NCBI GenBank assembly: GCA_916610825.1
Contig: OU744452.1
Location: 1,895,543-1,959,542 of the forward strand
Length of the DNA: 64,000 bases
DNA from: Haliclystus octoradiatus
Taxonomy: Eukaryota > Cnidaria > Staurozoa > Stauromedusae > Haliclystidae
Direction: 5' to 3'
Shown: piece after piece, positions 11,124 to 20,808 of the stretch
Layout: the number at the start of each line of letters is the position of its first letter
Position numbering within the stretch: the stretch's first letter is position 1
The notes under the pieces: generated by a model
Seen by the model: the letters and a program-made list of their open reading frames with translations, nothing else
The model's database searches: none
Told to the model about the DNA's origin: nothing
Position numbers and translations under genes: made by a program

Positions 11124-14100
11124 ATGGGAATTCGAAATATATTATCGAGACATTTTCAATATTTGGTTTTACTACATTTCTTAATTATTTTATTAAACTT
11201 CAAAGAAAATGGAAACTGTCATTTAAAAGTTGCTTCATTTTGCATTGCTAACAATTCGCATATTAGTTCAGCCTTAACTTGTAATTCAAAATCATCTCGA
11301 AGACTACGATCACTAAGAGTAATCAAGAGACAAATTATCAATTACAAATTATCAATTTATCTTGGAAAAGTATCACTTTTGGCATGCTATCTGTTATTAC
11401 TAGCGGGTGATATTGAATCCAACCCTGGACCCACAACTAGTCACTGCAATACATGTAAACGGGGATGCAGTAACCAAAACGTGAACTGTAATAAAGGTAC
11501 ACACTTCTCTCAACCTTCGATAACAATCAAAAGAGGATTAAGAATAGCACACATAAATATTAATCATTTACTAAACAAAGTCCACAGTATTAAAGAATTG
11601 TTAGATAGATTTAGTTTTGATGTTTTAACCATTTCTGAAACTTGGCTCAACCCAAATATACTAGATAGTGAGGTGATTATCGATGGCTACTACATTGCTA
11701 GAAAAGACAGAACAGTTACGAATTCTTCAAAATCTTGTGGGGGAGGAACTTTAGTTTATATACGGGAATCTATCCCTTTTGTTATCAAAGATGATTTTCC
11801 ATCTGATAACTCTGAATGTCTATGGATTGAGATCAAGAGAAATTTTTGTAAACCATTTTATATTTGTACCGTTTACAGACCTGATGAACACAAAGTTGAT
11901 GCCTTTATTATCGATATGAAAAATTGCATAAGCAAAATACCAAATCCTGATCGGTCTGACATCTGTCTCCTTGGCGATTTTAATATAGATTATCTAAATA
12001 CTACATCGAGTTCTTACCGAAAAATGGAACATTTTGCTATGGCATTTGGCCTCTCTCAACTTATAAAGTGTGCTACCAGAATTACAGAATCTTCTCGTAC
12101 ATCAATTGATTTGAGTTATGTAAATAATACTAATCGCGTTGTACAATCTGACGTAATTCATATGGGGATTAGTGATCATTCACTTGTATTCTACGTAATA
12201 AAATCTGGTATTCCAAAATCTACACCTAAAACAATAGAATATCGGTCATTTAAGAAATATAACAAAGATATGTTCATAGAAGATTTAAGTAACATCCAAT
12301 GGAATCGTATTGATGGGGCTAATAATGTTGATGACGCAGTATCACTATGGAACGAACTGTTTTCCACTGTTGCAGATATTCACGCACCTATTAAACGCAA
12401 GCGAATTAAAGGAAATCCGTGTCCTTGGATGACCTTGGAATTATCGAATCTTATTGAGACCCGTGACTACCACCATAGAAAAGCTGTTCATTCGAATTCC
12501 AGTTATCATTGGCAAACTTTTAAGAAACTTAAAAATCTAGTAAAAAATAAGGTCAAATCAGCAAAGTCTGCTTATTTCACAAATTTGATTGAAAATTCAA
12601 AAGGTAATTGTGTTGATATGTGGAAATCATTGAAAAATATTTTCCCACAAAAATCGACTGGTAATGGTTCTGGACCCACCAGCTTACTTCAAGATGGTAT
12701 TCTTTTATCAAAACCACAAGATATCGCTAATTGCTTGAACAATTTCTTTACAACAATTGGTCAGAAGCTTGCTGTTAAATTTAAATCCAATGAATTACCA
12801 GTTGCAATTAATTTAAATTCTCCGTTGCCGGCATTTTCAATAGAATATGTCGAAGAAAGCTATATTCGAAAGCAATTGAACAAACTTAAAACCCACAAAG
12901 CAGTTGGTCTCGATAAAATCAGTACAAGGCTATTGAAAGATTCATCGATTATTATTGCTCCTATTATTACAAAATTAATTAATTTATCTATTTCTGAAGC
13001 AGAGTTCCCTTCTTTATGGAAATGTGCCAAAGTCGTTGCGCTGTTCAAATCTGGAAACAAAATGGATTCTACAAATTATAGACCGATATCAGTACTGCCA
13101 GCAATTAGTAAAATTCTTGAAAGAACTGTCCACGATCAATTGTACAATTTCCTAAAATCGAATAATCTAATTACTCCCAAACAATTTGGCTTTAGACCAA
13201 ATTTATCAACTACAATAGCGTTATCCAAATTTACAGACAATGTGTTAAATAACATGGAAAATGGTAAAGTTACAGGTGCAATTTTTCTAGACTTGGCTAA
13301 AGCATTTGATACAGTCGATCATACTATTCTATATCGTAAGCTTCAAGGACTTGGACTATCAAATCATTGTCTCCAATGGTTCAAATCGTATTTGACTCAT
13401 CGCTCTCAAGTTACAAAAGTTGGTCAGTGCTCATCATCTACATCACCTATTACAGTTGGTGTTCCACAAGGTTCAATATTAGGACCATTATTATTCTTAT
13501 TATACATCAATGACATTCCTAACTGTCTCAAACACACTGATATTACATTGTTTGCAGATGATACTGTCATATTTTGTCAAGACAGTACATCTGATGGATT
13601 AAAACAAAAATTAAACAATGACTTATCCCAAATCTTGCAATGGTTTAGGAATAATAAATTGACAGTAAATACTACTAAATCCAAGTTAATGATTATGGGT
13701 AGCCCTCGTAAACTTTCATCTTACTCTAACATTGAATTGACAATCTACGGCAAAATAATTGACAATGTTGATCATTTCAAATATTTAGGGGTAATGTTAA
13801 ATAATAATCTAACTTGGAAAGATCATATACGGAACATTAAATCAAAAGTCTGTCATAAAATTGCAATATTAAGGCGGATTAATCAATATTTACCATATTT
13901 TGCAAGGATTATTTTTTATAATACAATGATAAAGCCTCATTTTGATTATGCTAGTATCGTGTGGGGAGATAAAGGCAACGCTGTACTTATGGATTCCCTA
14001 CAAACATTACAAAATAAAGCTGCGAAAGTCATACTACAAAAAGATAAATTTTCATCTCCCTCAGACGCTCTGAAAGAACTGAAATGGTCCACGTTATGTG

Positions 14101-14372
14101 TGAAACGCAGTTATGATAGACGTTTATTAGCTTATAAATGCATAAATAAATTAATTGACACTGATTTTAACTTTACTGACGGCGCAGCGGTACATACCCA
14201 TAATACTAGGTATAGAAAGGATTTAAGAAAACTATCATCAAAATCCAAATGGGCTACATATTTGACACATTTTACGTTCGCTGAAGAATGGAACAGCATA
14301 GAAAAAAGCATTAGACAATTATCGTCATTTACCATTTTTAAAAATACCCTAAAACGTTCAATGTTCTTATAA
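11124..14372 (+). CDS. Non-LTR retrotransposon ORF (endonuclease + RT) with 2A-like peptide, intact
   Basis: This 1082-aa ORF is unbroken. Residues 11-25 are a hydrophobic, signal-like helix. Residues 94-103 read AGDIESNPGP, the complete 2A ribosome-skipping motif D-x-E-x-NPG-P, predicted to release an N-terminal product of 102 aa. Next comes an APE-type endonuclease: RIAHININHL near 140, SETWLNP near 170, LLGDFNIDYL near 285, SDHSLV near 350. The reverse transcriptase follows: FLDLAKAFDTVDH near 725, GVPQGSILGPLLF near 785, FADDTVIF near 815. The C-terminal 200 residues are the thumb-like region of CR1/Jockey-group elements. The 5' untranslated region probably starts within 10260-11123, which has no other feature. 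No internal stop or frameshift was found, so the copy may be recent. Family placement (CR1/Jockey-like) is inferred from motif style. Confidence 0.93.
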   Translation: MGIRNILSRHFQYLVLLHFLIILLNFKENGNCHLKVASFCIANNSHISSALTCNSKSSRRLRSLRVIKRQIINYKLSIYLGKVSLLACYLLLLAGDIESNPGPTTSHCNTCKRGCSNQNVNCNKGTHFSQPSITIKRGLRIAHININHLLNKVHSIKELLDRFSFDVLTISETWLNPNILDSEVIIDGYYIARKDRTVTNSSKSCGGGTLVYIRESIPFVIKDDFPSDNSECLWIEIKRNFCKPFYICTVYRPDEHKVDAFIIDMKNCISKIPNPDRSDICLLGDFNIDYLNTTSSSYRKMEHFAMAFGLSQLIKCATRITESSRTSIDLSYVNNTNRVVQSDVIHMGISDHSLVFYVIKSGIPKSTPKTIEYRSFKKYNKDMFIEDLSNIQWNRIDGANNVDDAVSLWNELFSTVADIHAPIKRKRIKGNPCPWMTLELSNLIETRDYHHRKAVHSNSSYHWQTFKKLKNLVKNKVKSAKSAYFTNLIENSKGNCVDMWKSLKNIFPQKSTGNGSGPTSLLQDGILLSKPQDIANCLNNFFTTIGQKLAVKFKSNELPVAINLNSPLPAFSIEYVEESYIRKQLNKLKTHKAVGLDKISTRLLKDSSIIIAPIITKLINLSISEAEFPSLWKCAKVVALFKSGNKMDSTNYRPISVLPAISKILERTVHDQLYNFLKSNNLITPKQFGFRPNLSTTIALSKFTDNVLNNMENGKVTGAIFLDLAKAFDTVDHTILYRKLQGLGLSNHCLQWFKSYLTHRSQVTKVGQCSSSTSPITVGVPQGSILGPLLFLLYINDIPNCLKHTDITLFADDTVIFCQDSTSDGLKQKLNNDLSQILQWFRNNKLTVNTTKSKLMIMGSPRKLSSYSNIELTIYGKIIDNVDHFKYLGVMLNNNLTWKDHIRNIKSKVCHKIAILRRINQYLPYFARIIFYNTMIKPHFDYASIVWGDKGNAVLMDSLQTLQNKAAKVILQKDKFSSPSDALKELKWSTLCVKRSYDRRLLAYKCINKLIDTDFNFTDGAAVHTHNTRYRKDLRKLSSKSKWATYLTHFTFAEEWNSIEKSIRQLSSFTIFKNTLKRSMFL

Positions 14373-14580
14373 ACTAATTCAATTAAAATGTTAGCAGAAG
14401 ATTTTATGTTCTTATCTTATAGTTAAATATTTATTTCATGTTGTTCTCTATATTTTTAATTTATTATGTTACTTAATTTTACTTATTTTCATTGTTAATT
14501 CTATTTCGAGGAACCTCCTGAAAATCATCGAAGATGAGTGAGGCTTTTCCTCTTTAAATATTAAATATATAAATTATAGA
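14373..14580 (+). repeat. LINE 3' UTR with terminal hairpin and AT tail
   Basis: After the stop, AT-rich sequence leads to GAGGAACCTCC (about 14507) and the stem CATC-GAA-GATG, closed by TTCCTC, then an A/T tail (AATATTAAATATATAAATTA). A short stem-loop followed by a simple-repeat tail is typical of CR1/L2-group 3' ends, where the RT recognises its own RNA. Confidence 0.6.
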
Positions 14581-15595
14581 ATATGGCCTTGGTTCCTAAT
14601 TATTTACCACTGAATTTTATCTTAATTACATTGTACATTATTAAAATTACATATAGAGTAGTAATAACACCTACAATGCTCCAACCTATTCATTTGCCAT
14701 CTATGATATATGTATCAAATTTAGTTTAGAGATTGATATAAATACAGAATGTTCATGTTCCAAATTTCCAATCCTATATTTTACCATTTTATGTAAATTT
14801 CGCTATTACAATTTCCCATTCCTAAATCCATGTGTAGTTGAAGTTTCATGCTTCTATGTCAACTATGTCTATAAGAGTGTGTTGACAGTGACCAACATTT
14901 GCTACTAATTCTATCCATCTGTGTCATTAAAACTGAGTTGCTTGTGAATACACTTGTTTCACACGTTTGAAATTTTATTATAATTGTTTTTAATTTTCTT
15001 TTCATTTTTCATCTCCAGATTATTACATTTACTCAAACCACTGTACTGTACATCTACATGAGGAATCGTTTTTATCTAAGTGGGATCTTATATTTATGCT
15101 CTGGTCTATAGTTCAATTTCCATTTAATTTATTCTACACTTTGGAATTCAATGCAATTGTAAAAGTTTTTAAAAGAAATCAATAACAATCACAGGAACAT
15201 TCGCTGGCCTGTTAATTGATCAGTAATGCAATTATTCAAAACTGATACAGTACTAGCTGCTTACCTGAACAATAAAAATTATTACTGGTTGTAAAGAGAA
15301 CTGCTAACTAAATTATGTAATTCTGTAATGGGATGTATGTTGTATATATCATAACATGTATGCTTACAATTTTCACTTGAACATATTATTATAATCGTAG
15401 TATACCATTTCTGCAAATTAAATGCTTCAATAAGAATATTGAATGTTATCATTATCTGCTGCCATTTGCAATACTATGTACCGCATCAGCTTAAATAATA
15501 CTACTTGTATCATGATTTCAACTGCGAATACGAAAGCAATGCCAAACAAACATTTCCTGTAAAAGTACGGTCAATTTGAGAAATATTTAGGATTG
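14581..15595. other. Intergenic, no feature recognised
   Basis: AT-rich sequence with many stops in all frames. I see no conserved ORF, RNA or repeat structure. Confidence 0.4.
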
Positions 15596-15604
15596 CATTT
15601 TCAA

Positions 15605-15760
15605 CTTCTAGGGTAGTGCATTTACACCCAGTAGGGGTGTACATTTATACCCCTAAGGTGTAAATGCAAAAATTAGGGGTAAATTTTTTGCATTTGCATT
15701 TACACCCCAAAAGTGTGAATTCACACCCCAAAAGTCATGCTTTTACACTTTAATTTTTAA
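15605..15760. repeat. Low-copy repeat cluster of TTTACACCCC words in both orientations
   Basis: Eight or so copies of a word close to TTTACACCCC or its reverse complement (GGGGTGTAAA) alternate within 150 bp, so the segment can fold on itself. No coding content. Confidence 0.55.
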
Positions 15761-15784
15761 GAGTGTATTGCTCACCAACGTCAG

Positions 15785-16030
15785 ATGTCTTTTTTAGGTC
15801 ACATCGAAAGATCAAAGACGTATGCCCCTCAACCGCTGCATGACATCCTTCATTGGCAACCGAAGGAGATGCTTCGACGGGGCTATGGTAGAGTAGTATC
15901 TTTTCATAATGTTTTGTATCGTGAATTGTGTTATTTAAAAGTTTCTTTGTCAGCTATGTCTGACCGTGTTTTGTGGCGTTCTTTATGTAGCAAATATGTA
16001 AGGCATAAGAGGGACGGCACATTCCTATAA
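15785..16030 (+). pseudogene. Possible LINE C-terminal fragment
   Basis: An 81-codon frame begins FLGHIERSKTYAPQPLHDIL and continues with a basic stretch. It resembles the GH(V/I)xRM...L tail found after the RT domain in several LINE clades. There is no start or upstream RT here. The assignment rests on style only. Confidence 0.25.
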
Positions 16031-16104
16031 TGTGACTGTCTATACTACTACTAGTTGGACAATTATAGATTATATATTATATTTTACATATTCTATTTTC
16101 TTAG

Positions 16105-17626
16105 TTGAATGTACTTGGAAACCTCGGCTATCCGTCGATATCATTGACTACAAAAGAAAATGGAGATCCGTTCATGGAAACATCCAACAGTGCTGGCGCT
16201 CAATTCTTGGCCAAATGTGGGATCGGTATGGAGTTCGTAAAGTTTTCATGGCTACAAGGCAAGTTCAATCTCAGCTTAGTTTTACATAGCTGTGGTGTCA
16301 ACGACAAATGTCATTTCCGAATATTGCAATGACAACTTTATGACAATAAGTGTACATGACGATTGTTTTCACAGTCTTTGAAATGCAACTGTAGCAGCAT
16401 ACGTAATTACTTGCTTCTGGAACAGAATAACATTTACAGCCAATTTTAATTTGTAAGGAAAAACTGTGAGTCCCTGCAATGTCTCAAATATGGCTACCTG
16501 CTATCCTTCTATCCAATGGTTTTCTTAATCACACATCAAATATTTCAGGCAGGCACTATGACACATATATGACTGTCAAAACATACCTACATGAGCTATC
16601 TTTAATGTATGAATGGATTTGTTTGTTTCAACAGCTAACCGTGGCTGGACCACAAAGGACGTCCAACTGTTATACAAACCAAAAATGGGGTATGTATTTT
16701 CTGATAAATGACTCAAATTATGACAGTTTTTATTTTATTGGTAGTTACAAATTTCTTTGTTTACTATTGTAACCACTAATAGGTGATGCATTAACGTGTA
16801 AGCGTAATTTAAAATATATGTTGTGAGAATTCATATTTTCATTCCTGACGCAAGCTCCTCCGGTTCCAAATATAGCGTCATCTGTGGTTATGTGAATCAT
16901 CAAAGAGTTTAGGGTATTAAAGGTGTTATTCCCATGTTAAAAGGGTAGCGATTTTCCTAAAGAGATCAGAGACCTAAAGGTAAATCATTTACTATAGATT
17001 TCAACTACGGCGGCACAGATCAATTGTTGACAGAATTCATTTCAGATTGTCCTTGATTGCTAAGACACAGCGATTGCCTCTTTATAATAGATACCATTCA
17101 TGTCTTAATACAAGTGTGGATTTATGCGCTGATTGACAATTGATGATGTTGTCTATTATTGGTTATATGCGCATGTAACAAACCAATAACCATCCAGATG
17201 ACAAGTCGACAATCACACTTGAAATAAAAAAGCTCCGTGATAATAACTACCGATGTAATAACGTACTTAGTTAAACCTTCAATTTTTCTAATGTATGAAA
17301 TATAGACACTAAGAAACAATAACAAAATATCACTATTCAACAATGAAATTACTCAAGTGATATTCCAATTGCTATTGGATAGAGTGGAGACTGGGTGTTC
17401 CACGATTAGGGGACGGTTAATCGGTTAACCATTTGTTTGAATGATAATTTGGTGTTCTAGCTCATCAAGTAGCGGCCTTGTTTGGTCTTTGAATTATTGA
17501 TATTGTTGTACTGTAGTTTATCGATTGATCATTATCCAAGAATCAAAGATAACCCAAACTACGATTTATATGTAATGATAAATGCAAACATCATTATTTT
17601 TAAATTATGCAATCTCTTTTTCAGCT
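16105..17626 (+). CDS. Unrecognised candidate exons with matching phases
   Basis: Exon A follows TTTTCTTAG at about 16105 and ends at about 16259 with AAG|GCAAGT, a GC-type donor. Exon B, 16636-16690, follows a pyrimidine-rich TTTCAACAG and ends GGG|GTATGT. Read in phase, A ends FVKFSWLQ and B gives ANRGWTTKDVQLLYKPKM. Joining B to an acceptor at about 17625 gives an immediate stop. The A frame includes LTTKENGDPFMETSNSAGAQ, more protein-like than random sequence, but exon A is also open in another frame. I cannot name a family. The donor type and missing start keep confidence low. Confidence 0.3.
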
Positions 17627-17980
17627 GAAGTCGCCGATAATTCTGGTGCAACAAATGGCAGGTCTGGTCCCCCGTCCAGTGCAATCTGATAAGAGACAAG
17701 GCACACGAAGTGAAATTTATCATGATAACTACAGGTATGCTGATCGCATCAGGTCAAACTTTCATATCATTGATATTTCTCAATTCTAATTGATTTTTAT
17801 TGTTGTTGGAAGATGAAGAAACTGAAACGTCAACTGGAGCATCAACTGAAACGTCAAATTTATAGATAACATAATTATACTTACTTACTGATACCAGATT
17901 CTCATCCAAACAAATGGTTTTCTGATTGAACATATAGCTCAATGCTATACAGCAGAGTTTTGAATAATATATAAGATATA

Positions 17981-18145
17981 TAGTCAGAAATCAAACACTG
18001 ATGTTTGCTATTCAAAGTTTCACGCCAAGGCGGTCATCGGCAATCTATTCAATGCTTGAATCTTATGCAAATTCCAATAGATTGCCTGATGATCGCCGTG
18101 GCGTGAAACTTTGAGTAGCAAACATCAGTGTCTGATTTCTGACTA
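17981..18145. mobile_element. Hairpin MITE, 165 bp
   Basis: The two ends are inverted copies over about 75 bp with few mismatches: TAGTCAGAAATCAAACACTG at the left pairs with the reverse complement of the right end. A loop of only about 15 bp separates them. Flanks are AT-rich (TATAAGATA / TATTTTATA), so a target duplication cannot be fixed. Confidence 0.75.
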
Positions 18146-18729
18146 TATTTTATATGTTAGATAACACAATTCTAAATTAGTTTTAGATAATAATTGAAAC
18201 AAAGATGAGGCAAGAGGATTTTCCGTAACTCGGGAGTTTCACGCGTTTATTTTGCGATCATCAGACAGTATACAAAATATATATTAGATAACATATTATA
18301 AAAATATCATAACTTTCATTTATATTTTCAAGAAGTTTTATAACATATCTTATATCTGTATAATTAATGATCTTTGTTTCAATAGAATTTTGAAATTGAA
18401 TTCACTATTTTGTTGTTCCTTGTTCACGGCTTTAACTCCATTTTGACTGAAAGGGCGTATTAGTATGATTGTTTGTTAAAAACTATATTCTTCAGTCGAG
18501 AGAAACGCCTACCCAGGAGAGAATGTTATTGTTTAAAGTTGTGATAATAACTGATTCTATTGACCTCTATCTATCCAGAGTATTATTATTGCAAATAGTA
18601 CATAGCAATGCTTAACAACTAAATTCAATTAAAAAATGTGCCAAATAGGAAGACCTCATGAAAACCCCAAAATATTGTTGTTCCAAGAAAATAACTTCTT
18701 GATAGCTTATGAATATTAATAATTAGGCT

Positions 18730-18850
18730 ATTAATAATTAATAACGATAAATCTGACAAAACTTAGATAGATCCTTGATATTTAATTTATGTTTGTAAGT
18801 TTGTAAATTCTTTGCTGATACCATGTCATTCATTAGATTGTTCCAATTGG
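18730..18850 (-). pseudogene. CR1-like LINE C-terminal scrap
   Basis: The minus strand encodes HPNWNNLMNDMVSAKNLQTY, the WN-L---(I/V)VSA----(F/Y)K pattern that closes the ORF of many CR1/Jockey elements. Only about 35 codons are recognisable. Confidence 0.4.
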
Positions 18851-19329
18851 GGTGGGATGACACGATTGCAATATTGATGAAATAAAATAATAAAATTAAA
18901 ACAATAAAATTTGATTTGGGGCACATACTAAAGATTTAATTTTTAGACTAATTTAGACTAATTTAGATTAATGAACCCGTTTTCCAGTTACGTAAATTAT
19001 TAATACCGCACTTATCATATCCTGTAAAGTACTTTGCTTCTGAAAGAGTAGAGTGTATGAACCCATTGGGTACTACAGTAAACTTATTAATGCTAAATAG
19101 ACAAATAACATTCCATCAAAGTCCAAAAGGTCAAAAAGGGGGAATCTTTCTACTGGTAGGCTATTCAAATTTCAAGATTTATTCACCGATAAAAATAGTA
19201 AGATTCGCCCAAATTGAGAGACTGCATAAGAAAAGCGGTGCCTCACGTTTTCCTCTAGCTGACTATTGTCTAACGCTCACAGGGTATCCCCGGCAGTCAT
19301 CACATTATTAATAAGCTATGCTAAACAGA

Positions 19330-19490
19330 ACAATTTGATTAATATTCCCCTTTTTAACGTCCCAACTTGCTTAATAAAACCACATAAAACTGATTTCTAT
19401 TTTCCATTCTCCATACAAGCTCTCATAATTCTACTAGCTTAGTATCCCACCTTGCTTTTTGTCCCACTTTTCATCTGTACTATAGAGGGG
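19330..19490 (+). repeat. LTR fragment related to the Ty3 LTR at 2172-2467
   Basis: In the opposite orientation to the left-edge LTR, this stretch repeats its order of words: TTAATATTCCC, TTAA-GTCCCA, ACTGATTTCTA, TTCTCCATA, CCTTGCTTTTTGTC. Similarity is diverged but collinear over about 150 bp. No internal Ty3 coding sequence is near, so it is a solo-LTR-like remnant. Confidence 0.5.
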
Positions 19491-20808
19491 GGATATCAAG
19501 CAAGTTCTATACTCTTTGAAATGTCATTTAACATTAAGTTAACATGGATTATATCCGGGGATTATATACTTCTTAATGGAAAAATTAAAAGAGAATAAAC
19601 TTTAAAATTTAATGTATTAAGGTATTTTATTCAACTTGCGTGAAATGATACTAATAATTTCTAAATAGGTACTGCAACATAATATTCCTTCATTCAACAA
19701 TTACAGTTTCAACACCAACACCATTACTTTAACTACTCACTATATAGTATATATAAATGTCATCATGTTGTGTACCTAGCTCCAATCGGTATATTAATAA
19801 GAGCAAATTATAGAGCAATGTCCGCAATATGTAATGTGTATATTATACAGTATTATCAATTTCTCTATATGATTCCAGCCGAATAAATAGTAAATTAATT
19901 TAGTAATGTAGTGAGAACATTTGACTGAGAACCAGAAATAAGTATGTTTTATAGGAAAGGACCAAGTCAGCTTGAGTTGGTTATTGAAGATCTGGTTCAT
20001 ATCTTATATATAAGCATTTAAATGTAAGAGGGTGAATCCGGTATTTTGGTGACCTGTGATCCACTGTTTCTTGGTATGGTGTGCAGTGGTTCGGGAAATC
20101 GGTTAATTCTATCCGCGTGTTGTCCGTGAGTTTGCCATTTATGATTCGTGAAAGCTTCTATTTTGTCTGTGATATGTGTACTTCCCTTCCAACAATGTCG
20201 AGCATTACCACTGAGTCATTTGGGATGCTAGGCACTACTCTTCATCTACTTACTAAAAGCTAAACGACAGTCATTTGGAAACATCTACTGTATTTATCTA
20301 TGCTTTTTCGAAATCATTCCTAATATACTCCGTTAACACTGAATATAGCCACTGGGATATAGCCAGCTGGGAGACTTCCACATGACAAAGATATTAACTA
20401 ATTTGGCATGCCTCATTCCCAATAACACGATTTGACTGCATTGCTTTTTATAGACCAGCAACGTTTGGTTGAGTGTAATAGCGCTTACTGATCTTTCTTC
20501 ATCTCAATTTGAGACCCCAAAAATGTCCTTAACGTATCCATATAGCGGGTGGCCCTTGTCAAATAAGTAGATTTCTGAAGTCAATGCTAATTACACGGAG
20601 CAGATCGAATACAATCAGAAGGGAATACAGTAAAATAGTAGAGAACATAAATCAAACAGAGAAGAGATTTCACGCAAGTTTGGTATAGAGCACCATGTAT
20701 CACCAAAATGTACTGTAAATCATTCAAAGTAAAATAATTGAAGATTACAGTATACAGGCAGTAAAAAAGTTATAATTTAAATTAAAGAAATACATAAATA
20801 TACACTAT

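Noticed and set aside
16032-16289. Alternative frame of candidate exon A (WKPRLSVDIIDYKRKW...)
   Set aside because: In this frame the exon ends in phase 2 and meets a stop at the first codon of exon B; the other frame continues.
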